Below are positions 1 to 7,935 of a DNA stretch of 64,000 nucleotides, piece after piece. Positions within the stretch are counted from its first letter, which is position 1, and each line of letters opens with the position of its first letter. A program made the translations under genes and the position numbers. Under the pieces are notes generated by a model. It was not told where the DNA came from. It did no database searches and worked only from the letters and a program-made list of their open reading frames with translations. Origin of the DNA: Polaribacter butkevichii (lineage in GTDB: Bacteria > Bacteroidota > Bacteroidia > Flavobacteriales > Flavobacteriaceae); assembly GCF_038024105.1 (NCBI RefSeq), contig NZ_CP150661.1, positions 682,001 through 746,000 on the forward strand, written 5' to 3'.

Positions 1-1
1 G

Positions 2-985
2 GATGTACAAAGTGTACTAAAAGTTGCCATTGGTGGTATGTCTTTAACCCAAACGGTTGAAGGTAGAGAACGTTATGGCGTTAGAGTGCGTTATCCTAGA
101 GAATTACGTGGCAATCCAGAAGACATAAAAGACATTTATATTCCTGTAGAAAAAGGGAACCCTGTACCTTTAAGTGAATTAGCGACTATTAAATATGAAC
201 AAGGTCCGCAAGTGATAAAAAGTGAAGACACTTTTTTAGTGGGCTATGTTTTGTTTGATAAAATAGACGGTTTTGCAGAAGTTGATGTGGTTGAAAATGC
301 ACAAGCTTTATTTCAACAAAAAATAGATTCAGGAGAATTAACGGTTCCAAAAGGGATCAGTTATAAATTTACGGGTACTTATGAGAACCAACTAAGAGCA
401 GAAAAAACATTAGCAGTTGTGGTGCCTTTAGCATTGGCTATTATTTTCTTGATACTGTATTTTCAGTTTAAATCTGTTACTACCTCATTAATGGTATTTA
501 CGGGAATTGCCGTGGCATTTGCAGGTGGTTTTATTATGATTTGGTTGTATGGACAAGATTGGTTCTTCAATTTTAGCTTCTTTGGTGAGAATATGCGAGA
601 TCTTTTCAATATGAAAACCATCAATTTAAGTGTTGCCGTTTGGGTTGGTTTTATTGCCTTATTCGGAATTGCAACAGACGATGGAGTTGTCATGGCAACT
701 TACTTAACTCAGACTTTTGATCGTGAAAAACCATCAGATAAAATAAGCATTAGAGTTGCTGCATTAGAAGCCGCTAAGAAACGTATCCGTCCGTGTTTAA
801 TGACATCAGTAACTACTATTTTGGCATTATTACCCGTTTTAACATCCACAGGAAAAGGAAGTGATATTATGATTCCGATGGCTATACCGATTTTTGGAGG
901 AATGGTTATAGACATTACCTCCTACTTTATCGTGCCGGTTTTATATAGCTGGAGAGAAGAAATGAAGTTAAAAGTGAAAAACTAA
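2..985 (+). CDS. cusA: CusA/CzcA-type heavy-metal efflux RND pump, C-terminal part (5' end outside window)
   Basis: The reading frame is open from base 2, so this is the last third of a much longer inner-membrane RND transporter (family length about 1,040-1,250 residues or more). It would use the proton gradient to expel monovalent metal (Cu/Ag) or divalent metal through a CusCBA channel. Seen: a periplasmic docking/porter segment (ELRGNPEDIKD, then VPLSELATI) followed by a block of hydrophobic helices TM8-TM12. The helix with GIATDDGVVM is equivalent to the RND proton-relay helix and has an Asp-Asp pair. The gene ends 40 bases before a four-helix-bundle gene and is followed by TolC and CusB genes, so the metal-efflux assignment rests on family plus context. 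Copper is favoured because the adaptor and HMA protein downstream have copper-type metal domains; substrate is inferred. Confidence 0.9.
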   Translation, partial: DVQSVLKVAIGGMSLTQTVEGRERYGVRVRYPRELRGNPEDIKDIYIPVEKGNPVPLSELATIKYEQGPQVIKSEDTFLVGYVLFDKIDGFAEVDVVENAQALFQQKIDSGELTVPKGISYKFTGTYENQLRAEKTLAVVVPLALAIIFLILYFQFKSVTTSLMVFTGIAVAFAGGFIMIWLYGQDWFFNFSFFGENMRDLFNMKTINLSVAVWVGFIALFGIATDDGVVMATYLTQTFDREKPSDKISIRVAALEAAKKRIRPCLMTSVTTILALLPVLTSTGKGSDIMIPMAIPIFGGMVIDITSYFIVPVLYSWREEMKLKVKN

Positions 986-1022
986 TAATGAAAAGTTAAA
1001 AGTGAAAAGTGAAAAACTAAAA
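965..1022 (+). repeat. Short direct repeats at the cusA end; left arm of an inverted repeat
   Basis: The 16-mer aagttaaaagtgaaaa occurs at 965-980 and again at 993-1008, the first copy inside the last codons of cusA. The stretch 1003-1022 (tgaaaagtgaaaaactaaaa) is the exact reverse complement of 1416-1435 in the start of the following tolC gene. The pair brackets the four-helix-bundle gene. Confidence 0.85.
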
Positions 1023-1024
1023 TT

Positions 1025-1378
1025 ATGGCTAAAAGTATTTTAAAAGATAAAAGTTATGCCTTTGCTATTTTAATTGTGAAATTATCTCAGTTACTAGTTA
1101 CAGAAAAAAAGGAGTATGTGTTAAGTAAACAACTCTTAAGAAGCGGTACCGCTATTGGTGCATTAATTCGTGAGGCGGAATTTGCACAGAGTAAAGCTGA
1201 TTTTATTCATAAAATGAGTATCTCTCTTAAAGAAGCAAATGAAACTTTGTATTGGATAGATTTATTAAAAGACACAAATTATATTGATAAACAACAACAT
1301 GAAAATCATTATCAATTAAATAAAGAATTGGTAGCTATGTTGGTTAGTTCCATAAAAACATCAAAATCTAGATTGTAA
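1025..1378 (+). CDS. Four-helix-bundle protein (S23/IVP family)
   Basis: A 117-residue, all-helical protein of the family first described from 23S rRNA intervening sequences and related to the accessory protein of diversity-generating retroelements. Function is unknown; members are thought to form homopentamers and bind nucleic acid. Seen: amphipathic helices around SYAFAILIVKLSQLL, the family signature LSKQLLRSGTAIGALIREAEFAQSKADF, a helix HKMSISLKEANETLYWIDLL, and a final helix. It is inserted between cusA and the tolC-like gene; its stop overlaps the next start by one base (taATGa), and it sits between two arms of a perfect 20-bp inverted repeat. It has no evident metal role, so it looks like a passenger that has joined the operon. 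Family assignment is firm, role unknown. Confidence 0.88.
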   Translation: MAKSILKDKSYAFAILIVKLSQLLVTEKKEYVLSKQLLRSGTAIGALIREAEFAQSKADFIHKMSISLKEANETLYWIDLLKDTNYIDKQQHENHYQLNKELVAMLVSSIKTSKSRL

Positions 1379-2616
1379 TGACGAATTCTATAAAAAAAGT
1401 ACTGCATTTCATTATTTTTAGTTTTTCACTTTTCATTGTTCACTCTGTAAATGCACAAGAACTAGAAACTTACATTAACATCGCTTTAGAAAACAATCCT
1501 GAAATTCAGAAATTTGAGTTACAGTATCGAATTGCTTCAGAAAAAGTAAATGAAGTAAACACATTGCCAAATACAGAATTTAGTGCAGGTTATTTTGTAT
1601 TAGAGCCAGAAACACGAACAGGAACACAGCGTTTTAAAGTATCAGCAAAACAAATGTTGCCTTGGTTTGGAACCATTACATCTCGTGAAAATTATGCGAG
1701 TTCTTTGGCCGATACAAAGTATGAAGATATTGTAATTGCCAAACGAAAATTAATGGTTTCCGTGTCACAATCATACTATAAATTATATGTAAACAAAGCC
1801 AAACAAGCTATTTTGGTTGAAAACAGCAAACTGCTTAAAACCTATGAAGCCTTAGCATTAACGTCTATTGAAGTCGGTAAAGCTTCTGCAGTAGATCTTT
1901 TTAGATTGCAAATGCGTCAGAATGAGTTAGAGCAATTAAGGTTGGTTTTAGAACAACAGTTTTTAACGGAACAAACTACTTTTAACAACCTTTTAAATAG
2001 AGAAAAAGGGATTAAAATTGATGTTGTAGATGCTTTGTTAATGCCTTCTAAAGATTTTGACATCAACACTAATAATTTAGACTTACACCCTGAATTATTA
2101 AAATACGACAAACTATTTCAGTCGGTAGCACAATCTGAATTAATGAATCAAAAAGAAAGTCAGCCTTCTTTTGGTTTTGGATTCGATTACATCAATATTC
2201 ATGCAGGTCCAGACATCACTTTTAGTGAAAAAGGAAAAGATATTTTTATGCCAACGGTAGCCTTATCAATCCCTATTTTTAATAAGAAGTACAAATCGAA
2301 AACAAAGCAAAATGAGTTGCAACAACAAGAAATTGAAGCACAAAAACAAGAACGTTTAAACACTTTAGAAACCTTTTTAGAGAAAGCAATAAACGATCGT
2401 ATTTCGGCAAGAATCACTTACAATACACAAGTTAAAAACTTAAAACAAGCTAAGGCAGCAGAAGACATTTTAATTAAAAGCTATGAAACCGGAACGATTG
2501 ATTTTAATGACGTTTTAGACATTCAAGAATTGCAATTAAAATTTCAAATGAATCAGATTGAAGCAGTAAAAAACTACTATGTTCAAACCACAAACATCAA
2601 TTATTTAATCAATTAA
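1378..2616 (+). CDS. TolC family outer-membrane efflux channel (CusC-like)
   Basis: A 412-residue outer-membrane factor expected to form the trimeric exit duct for the CusA/CusB pump. Seen: an N-terminal signal peptide ending VNAQ, then the two-fold repeated helix-strand pattern of TolC proteins (LETYINIALENNPEIQ in the first half; LDIQELQLKFQMNQIEAVKNYY near the end), and coiled-coil stretches rich in Q, E and K. The first 25 codons contain the right arm of the repeat that flanks the preceding four-helix-bundle gene, so the hydrophobic core of the signal peptide (FSFSLFIVHS) is encoded by repeat DNA. The next gene starts 3 bases after the stop, so it is translated in an operon with the adaptor. 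Confidence 0.9.
   Translation: MTNSIKKVLHFIIFSFSLFIVHSVNAQELETYINIALENNPEIQKFELQYRIASEKVNEVNTLPNTEFSAGYFVLEPETRTGTQRFKVSAKQMLPWFGTITSRENYASSLADTKYEDIVIAKRKLMVSVSQSYYKLYVNKAKQAILVENSKLLKTYEALALTSIEVGKASAVDLFRLQMRQNELEQLRLVLEQQFLTEQTTFNNLLNREKGIKIDVVDALLMPSKDFDINTNNLDLHPELLKYDKLFQSVAQSELMNQKESQPSFGFGFDYINIHAGPDITFSEKGKDIFMPTVALSIPIFNKKYKSKTKQNELQQQEIEAQKQERLNTLETFLEKAINDRISARITYNTQVKNLKQAKAAEDILIKSYETGTIDFNDVLDIQELQLKFQMNQIEAVKNYYVQTTNINYLIN
1416..1435 (-). repeat. Right arm of the 20-bp inverted repeat around the four-helix-bundle gene
   Basis: Exact reverse complement of 1003-1022, lying inside the signal-peptide codons of the TolC gene. The match extends imperfectly to about 1444. Confidence 0.85.
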
Positions 2617-2619
2617 ATT

Positions 2620-4398
2620 ATGAAAAAATATATCATTTACATCGTTCTTTTAGCTCTTGGTCTCTCTTTAGGTTGGCTGCTTTTTGGAGGAAACACAGCA
2701 CCTACAGAAACTGCGCACAAACATGATGCAGCTACAGAAACAAATAAAATGTGGACTTGCTCCATGCATCCTCAAATTATGCAACCAGAAGCAGGCGACT
2801 GTCCTATTTGTGGAATGGATTTAATTCCTGCTGCAAGCAGTGAAGAAGGATTGTTAGCAGATGAATTTAAGCTTTCTAAAAATGCCATGGCATTAGCGAA
2901 CATACAAGTATCTATCGTTGGGGAAAATAGTTCTAATATTGATTCTGGGACTGTTTTATCAGGGAAAATTACAGAGAACGAAAACGAAACAGCCACTATG
3001 CCCGCTCACTTTAATGGTAGAGTAGAAAAATTATTTGTAAATTCTTTGGGAGAACGTGTTAAAAAAGGACAAGCCGTTGCACAAATTTATTCTCCAGAAT
3101 TAATTGCAGCGCAACAAGAATTAATTACTGCGTATACATTAAAAGAATCGCAACCTCAATTGTACAAAGCTGTTAAAATTAAGTTCAAAAATTGGATGAT
3201 TCATGGCGCGCAATTAACGGAAGTAGAACAAACAGGACACGTAAAAAATAGTTTTACCATATACTCACATGTAGCTGGGGTGGTTACAGAAATTGCCATC
3301 AATGAAGGTTCTCATATTATGGATGGGAAACCCATTTTTAAAGTATCTAATTTAAATACTGTTTGGGCAAATTTTGATGTGTATGAAAATCAAATTAGTC
3401 AATTTAAAGAAGGGCAAGATATTGTAATCACAACAAATGCTTATTCAAATAAAGAATTTAAAGGGAAAGTCGATTTTATTGATCCTATCTTAGATAGTAA
3501 AACAAGAACGGTAAATTTAAGAGTCGTGTTAAATAATAAAAACGATCTTTTTAAACCAGGAATGTTTGTAGAAGGCAAAATTAAAGGAATTGATTCTTCA
3601 ACTAAAAAGGAAGTTTTATCCATACCTGCTTCGGCTGTTTTATGGACCGGAAAACGCTCTGTGGTCTATTTAAAAACAAACCCAAATGAACCTGTTTTTG
3701 AAATGCGTGAAATTACTGTAGGGAAACAAATAGGCGAAAATTATCAGGTTTTAGAAGGGCTAAATAATGGTGATGAAATTGTAACTAATGGAACCTTTAC
3801 GGTAGATGCTGCTGCTCAATTACAAGGCAAAAAATCGATGATGAATAAAAAAGGTGGTAAAGTAATGACAGGTCATGAAGGACATATGGATATGAAAACC
3901 AATACTTCAGACACTAAGAAACCTTTAAATAAAAATGAAAGAATAGCCGTTTCTAAAGAGTTTCAAGATCAATTAAACATCGTTTTTAATACTTATATTG
4001 AATTAAAGAATGCTTTGGCAATAGATAATACTCAGAACCTTAAAAAGCAATCGAAACAATTATTAACTGATTTAGGGAAAGTAGATATGAAGTTATTAAA
4101 GAGTAAAAATGCACATCAGCATTGGATGCCTTTAGAAAAAGAACTAAAAGCAACTGCTAATTTAATTTCTAATACAGACGATATTAAAGTTCAAAGAACC
4201 TATTTTAAGAATTTATCATCAAATATGGCCACTGCGTTAGAAGTGTTTGGTATCCATGAAAAAGTATATCATTTGTACTGCCCAATGTCTGATAATAACA
4301 AAGGGGCTTATTGGTTAAGTAGAGAAGAAAAAGTAGTAAATCCTTATTTTGGAGGTACTATGTTAACCTGCGGAGAAGTAAAACAAGTAATAGAATAA
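2620..4398 (+). CDS. cusB: CusB-type periplasmic adaptor with metal-binding domains at both ends
   Basis: A 592-residue membrane-fusion protein bridging the RND pump and TolC. Domains in order: N-terminal membrane anchor (3-22); His-containing linker; heavy-metal-binding domain at about 44-68 (WTCSMHP ... CPICGMDL); barrel-sandwich hybrid and hairpin (about 100-230); beta-barrel (about 245-330); a Met/His-rich linker (GHEGHMDM, about 422-429); then a DUF3347-like helical domain with two cysteines near residues 554 and 584 (CPMSDNN and FGGTMLTCG). CusB proteins are usually about 400 residues, so this one carries about 190 extra residues. The N- and C-terminal domains are known to occur on copper-handling adaptors, and here they may receive Cu(I) in place of a separate CusF, which is absent. 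Copper specificity is inferred. Confidence 0.92.
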   Translation: MKKYIIYIVLLALGLSLGWLLFGGNTAPTETAHKHDAATETNKMWTCSMHPQIMQPEAGDCPICGMDLIPAASSEEGLLADEFKLSKNAMALANIQVSIVGENSSNIDSGTVLSGKITENENETATMPAHFNGRVEKLFVNSLGERVKKGQAVAQIYSPELIAAQQELITAYTLKESQPQLYKAVKIKFKNWMIHGAQLTEVEQTGHVKNSFTIYSHVAGVVTEIAINEGSHIMDGKPIFKVSNLNTVWANFDVYENQISQFKEGQDIVITTNAYSNKEFKGKVDFIDPILDSKTRTVNLRVVLNNKNDLFKPGMFVEGKIKGIDSSTKKEVLSIPASAVLWTGKRSVVYLKTNPNEPVFEMREITVGKQIGENYQVLEGLNNGDEIVTNGTFTVDAAAQLQGKKSMMNKKGGKVMTGHEGHMDMKTNTSDTKKPLNKNERIAVSKEFQDQLNIVFNTYIELKNALAIDNTQNLKKQSKQLLTDLGKVDMKLLKSKNAHQHWMPLEKELKATANLISNTDDIKVQRTYFKNLSSNMATALEVFGIHEKVYHLYCPMSDNNKGAYWLSREEKVVNPYFGGTMLTCGEVKQVIE

Positions 4399-4433
4399 TA
4401 AAAAATTAAATACTAATAATTAAATCTAAATCA

Positions 4434-4826
4434 ATGAAAAAAGTAATTTTAAGTTTAGCTATTATAGCTACAGTCGGTTTTACAAGCTGTAAAAACGAAA
4501 CCAAACAAAAAACAAATACTACAGAAGTTTCTAAAGAAGTAGCAAACGCTACGCTAACTTTTGGAGTTAGAGGAAACTGTGGAATGTGTAAAAGCACCAT
4601 TGAAAAAGCTGCCAATGCTGTAGAAGGTGTTGCTAATGCTAATTGGAGCATTGATGAAAAGAAAATAGAAGTATCTTTTGATGATACAAGAACCGATGCT
4701 ACTGCCATTCATAAGGCTATTGCAGCTTCTGGTTATGATACAGAAAAAGAATCTGGAAGCGAAGACGCATACAAAGGTTTGCCTGCTTGTTGCCAATATG
4801 ATCACGAAATGGCTATGAATCAATAA
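4434..4826 (+). CDS. Lipoprotein with heavy-metal-associated (HMA) domain
   Basis: A 130-residue predicted periplasm-facing lipoprotein (signal peptide with lipobox ending at Cys19, GFTSC). The HMA fold carries a CxxC metal site at Cys49 and Cys52 (GNCGMCKSTIEKAA) followed by the typical ANWSIDEKKIEVSFDD strand; a second cysteine pair lies near the C-terminus (PACCQYDHEM). HMA domains bind Cu(I) and hand it to partner domains. Located 35 bases after cusB, before a strong terminator, it is the last gene of the efflux operon and probably acts as a periplasmic copper chaperone or scavenger in place of CusF. The C-terminal CC motif could be a second site; that is inference. Confidence 0.88.
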   Translation: MKKVILSLAIIATVGFTSCKNETKQKTNTTEVSKEVANATLTFGVRGNCGMCKSTIEKAANAVEGVANANWSIDEKKIEVSFDDTRTDATAIHKAIAASGYDTEKESGSEDAYKGLPACCQYDHEMAMNQ

Positions 4827-4847
4827 AATTGATTTTATAAAAAGCGT

Positions 4848-4887
4848 AAAAAACCTATCAATATAAATGATATTGATAGGTTTTTTT
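4848..4887 (+). terminator. Terminator of the cus operon
   Basis: Perfect 11-bp stem (cctatcaatat at 4854-4864 with atattgatagg at 4870-4880), 5-base loop, followed by seven T; A-run on the other side allows bidirectional use with the nitroreductase gene. Confidence 0.9.
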
Positions 4888-4912
4888 ATGTTTTAAAAAT
4901 TCTTTTGAAATC

Positions 4913-5587
4913 TTACTTAAAGGTAACGATATCTTCAAAATTTCTTCTTGATTTACCAAATTCTGGATCTGTTTTTCTATATCCAAAAGCAGTCATAAAT
5001 GATAAACCATATTTATCAGTATCAATACCAAATTTTTCTTTTAATAATGCTTCTGCTTTTTCTTGATGAAATCCTTCTATAGGGCAAGAATCAATTCCTA
5101 TTAAAGCTGCGGCAGTCATCATATTACCCAAAGCAATGTAAGTTTGTTTAGAAGACCAATCGAATAATTTTTTGTCTGTATCTAAATCAAAATCACGTTC
5201 TTGAAACTCTCTATAAAATTTAGAATACATTTCAATAACCTCTTGTGGTAATTGCTTTACATCTTTCATCATGTGCATAATGTAATCAGCATCGTGTTTT
5301 ACCATGGGTGCTTTCATACTTAAACCTAGTACAAAATGGCTTGCAGTATCTAATTTTAAAGGTGCTCCCCAAGCTACAGGTTTTAATAATTCACGTAATT
5401 CTTTGTCTTGAACAACTACAAAATGCCAAGGTTCAAAACCAAAAGAACTTGGTGATAAACGTGCTGTTTCTAAAATAAATTTTATGTCCTGGTCTGAAAC
5501 TTTTTTAGTAGCATCAAATTCTTTTGTTGCGTGTCTAAAGTTAAACGCATTAAGGATGTCTTCTTTTGCAATGTTTGGTGTGCTCAT
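4913..5587 (-). CDS. Nitroreductase family NAD(P)H-dependent FMN oxidoreductase
   Basis: A 224-residue NfsB-like flavoenzyme that would use NAD(P)H and FMN to reduce quinones, nitro-compounds or similar electrophiles in the cytosol. Seen: FRHATKEFDA near the start (FMN-phosphate-binding Arg/His region), ARLSPSSFGFEPWHFVVV (classic SPSSxxxQPW motif), and GIDSCPIEGFHQEKAEALL near the end. The start is placed at the ATG at 5587 because the upstream in-frame extension to 5734 is hydrophobic, off-family, and overlaps a TAnnTTTG promoter element. It is divergent from an AraC regulator gene that may control it. A second family member is at 35147-35779; the two are paralogues of moderate similarity. 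Physiological substrate unknown. Confidence 0.88.
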   Translation of the reverse strand: MSTPNIAKEDILNAFNFRHATKEFDATKKVSDQDIKFILETARLSPSSFGFEPWHFVVVQDKELRELLKPVAWGAPLKLDTASHFVLGLSMKAPMVKHDADYIMHMMKDVKQLPQEVIEMYSKFYREFQERDFDLDTDKKLFDWSSKQTYIALGNMMTAAALIGIDSCPIEGFHQEKAEALLKEKFGIDTDKYGLSFMTAFGYRKTDPEFGKSRRNFEDIVTFK

Positions 5588-5657
5588 GTTTGTTTTTTTA
5601 AATTTATTTTTAATTTCCTTAATGAAAAGGAATGATATCTTTTTATCAATTACACTG

Positions 5658-5665
5658 CAAAGATA
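5658..5665 (-). promoter_or_regulatory. -7 promoter element of the nitroreductase gene
   Basis: TATCTTTG on the minus strand, an exact match to the Bacteroidota -7 consensus TAnnTTTG, about 70 bases before the ATG at 5587. No clear -33 TTTG, which may indicate activator dependence. Confidence 0.55.
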
Positions 5666-5799
5666 CATGTACAACCAAGTGTTTATAATGTATTTAAAAT
5701 GGAAATTAATGTATTTTAAAAGGTTTTTTGTCAATTATACATGAAACACAACTACTTTTTACCTAATTTTACATCAGATTATCATTAATAAAGTACAAA

Positions 5800-6681
5800 A
5801 TGCAAATATTAGAAACATATAAACCTTTTGAAATACAAGAGATAGAATTAACAGCATGGAAACAACGGCCTGTTAAAAACAACTTTTTCGAATTGGTTTT
5901 AGTAAGATCAGGAGAAGGGACTCAATGCATCAACTATAACGAATACAAGTATAGTAAAGGAAGTATTTTTTTATTACCTCCTTTAAAATGCCATTCTTTT
6001 ACCATAGAAAAACCTACTAAATTTGTTTTCTTAAAATTTACAGATTCCTTTTTTAAAGATGCAAATCAAATAGCCATAGATAGAAATGAATGGTTTAAAG
6101 AAGCGGCTTATGTTTTATCGAACTACAATCAACTACCCGGAGATATTGTTAAAAATGATATCGATAGAACTCATTTAGATCGTTTATTAACCATGATTTT
6201 ACAGGAATCTCATAATTACGGTAAGGATTCTATCAATCTTATTATCAACTTAATGACCTGTGTTTTAGAAATACTTATTAGAAATATTAATAAAGGTCGT
6301 TTTTTTGAACTTCCTAAGCATTCTGATGACCGTATTACCAATATGCTGAATTATATCAATAAAAACATTGACAAAAGTGAACTTTTAAAGGTTGAAAATT
6401 TAGCAGATGTTTTTATGATGTCTCCTACTTATGTTAGCGAATTTTTTAAGAAACAAGTAAACATGCCTTTAAGAGAATATATTATAAAAGCGAAACTTAA
6501 ATTGGTAGAAATTCGTTTGTTAAATTCTAATTTCACCTTAACTCAAATTGCAGAAAATTTAGGTTTTACAGATGTAAGTCACCTTTCTAAAACCTTTAAA
6601 CGTTATGAAGGAGTATCGATACGTGAGTTTAAAAAAAATGGAGAATACATGCTTTTAAAACGCAGTGCTTGCGCTAGTTAA
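5800..6681 (+). CDS. AraC family transcriptional regulator
   Basis: A 293-residue regulator. The N-terminal 150 residues form a cupin-like sensor domain (GEGTQCINYNEYKYSKGSIFLLPP). The C-terminal hundred residues hold two helix-turn-helix motifs: LLKVENLADVFMMSPTYVSEFFKKQV and FTLTQIAENLGFTDVSHLSKTFKRYEGVS. It is transcribed divergently from the nitroreductase gene with a 212-base intergenic region, so it probably controls that gene, itself, or both. Ligand unknown. The protein ends in an unusual short tail KRSACAS. Confidence 0.9.
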   Translation: MQILETYKPFEIQEIELTAWKQRPVKNNFFELVLVRSGEGTQCINYNEYKYSKGSIFLLPPLKCHSFTIEKPTKFVFLKFTDSFFKDANQIAIDRNEWFKEAAYVLSNYNQLPGDIVKNDIDRTHLDRLLTMILQESHNYGKDSINLIINLMTCVLEILIRNINKGRFFELPKHSDDRITNMLNYINKNIDKSELLKVENLADVFMMSPTYVSEFFKKQVNMPLREYIIKAKLKLVEIRLLNSNFTLTQIAENLGFTDVSHLSKTFKRYEGVSIREFKKNGEYMLLKRSACAS

Positions 6682-6732
6682 ACACATCAAAACCCTACCA
6701 ACAATACGCTTACAATAAGCGACTTAACAAAT

Positions 6733-6775
6733 AAAAGATAGTATCCAAAACAACCTTTTGGATACTATCTTTTTT
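6733..6775. terminator. Bidirectional terminator between AraC gene and heme-barrel gene
   Basis: Eighteen-base perfect stem (6733-6750 with 6756-6773), loop of five bases, A-run before and T-run after; serves the convergent genes on both sides. Confidence 0.93.
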
Positions 6776-6790
6776 ATAAAAACAAAAAGC

Positions 6791-7861
6791 TTATTTTTTC
6801 TTACGTAGTGTATTTATTTGAATATGTGGCCAACGTGTTGCGCCACCATCTGTACCAAATTGAAATTGAAAAAACATAATCTGTTCGTACTGCAATTGAA
6901 GAATTTCTTCTCCGTTTTCTACAATCGTTTCAATCCACATTCTCATTTTCATTTCTTGTACAGGAGCAAATCTAGATACAAAAGGATTGTTTAAAACGCC
7001 ACCTTGTGGACCACCAGTTTCTGTTGTATTCATTTCTATAAAAACATGTTTTTTTACTTCCTGATTTTTAAGTGCATCACGCAATCGTAAATCTGGTCTT
7101 ACAGAATATGGGTATAAATTATGAGCCAAAATACGCTGTGTATATGCCTTGTTAGAACTTGGTTGCTTTATTGGAATGCTGGTATCATGTACCCAAGCAG
7201 GTGCTGGTTTATCTAGATTTATTGGAGCATCTGGCGGTATGTCTGCACCACCCATACTTTGCGAAATGGCTAAAAAACCAGGTTCCCAAGTATTTGTACC
7301 TGAAGGAAACACAGGTTTTCCTTCTTTTTCTTCATCTTTTCCGAATAGTAAAATAGTACTACCATGCGGAATTGTACCACTTCTAGAAACGGAATAAGAC
7401 GATACAAAATTGGGTCCGTTAGCACCATCACCGGGTTTTAATTCAGGTTGACCAATGTCTGTTTTTACAGATTCTACACTCGCAGGATGATTGTATATAT
7501 CACTCAACCACAAATACATACCATTTTCTGCATGTAGCGGGTTTCCGTTTAAATCGTTAATAGCTGTTTTGTATTCTACTGCTCCTGCAAATTGTTCGTT
7601 TGCTCCTCCTCTATTACGTACGCTACCTTTTACCAAAGTAAATGTAAGTTCTTCTGTATAATCTTCACATAAAAAGTGATATTTACCGGGAATGGTTTCT
7701 GAGTTAGTACCTGGAGAAGGCATACAAGTAGTATGCAATCCCCAACTCGTAGTGTTGTTATCTGGATTATGATTTACCCAAGTACCTTCTAATTGTTTTA
7801 ATACTCCATAATCTGCTGGTAATTTTAATACGGCAGGAGAATATTCTTTCTGTTTTGACAT
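6791..7861 (-). CDS. Nitrobindin-like heme-binding beta-barrel protein, possible peroxidase
   Basis: A 356-residue soluble protein without signal peptide. Near the N-terminus LKQLEGTWVNHNP resembles the G-x-W opening of the FABP/nitrobindin-type beta-barrel, and the C-terminal segment RWPHIQINTLRK has a histidine where such barrels can ligate heme; the many aromatic strand segments in between fit a beta-rich fold. It is about twice as long as a single nitrobindin barrel, so two barrels or an insert are possible. It lies 74 bases after a gene for an amine-oxidase-type flavoprotein, itself 12 bases after a sarcosine-oxidase-type flavoprotein, all on one strand. Both upstream families usually release hydrogen peroxide, which suggests a peroxide-using or peroxide-clearing role. 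Fold and role are inference. Confidence 0.5.
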   Translation of the reverse strand: MSKQKEYSPAVLKLPADYGVLKQLEGTWVNHNPDNNTTSWGLHTTCMPSPGTNSETIPGKYHFLCEDYTEELTFTLVKGSVRNRGGANEQFAGAVEYKTAINDLNGNPLHAENGMYLWLSDIYNHPASVESVKTDIGQPELKPGDGANGPNFVSSYSVSRSGTIPHGSTILLFGKDEEKEGKPVFPSGTNTWEPGFLAISQSMGGADIPPDAPINLDKPAPAWVHDTSIPIKQPSSNKAYTQRILAHNLYPYSVRPDLRLRDALKNQEVKKHVFIEMNTTETGGPQGGVLNNPFVSRFAPVQEMKMRMWIETIVENGEEILQLQYEQIMFFQFQFGTDGGATRWPHIQINTLRKKK

Positions 7862-7935
7862 CTGTAATAATTTTAGTTTAAATTCTTTATTTGGTTAAAT
7901 AAATAATCGTTTTAAGATTCCTTTTTTTAGGTAGA

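Noticed and set aside
965..1022. Repeats at the cusA end as a possible CRISPR fragment
   Set aside because: Units are only 8-16 bases, nearly contiguous without unique spacers, and no cas gene is nearby.
7149..7397. Plus-strand open frame inside the heme-barrel gene
   Set aside because: Short, no family resemblance, and fully covered by a longer convincing minus-strand gene in an operon.
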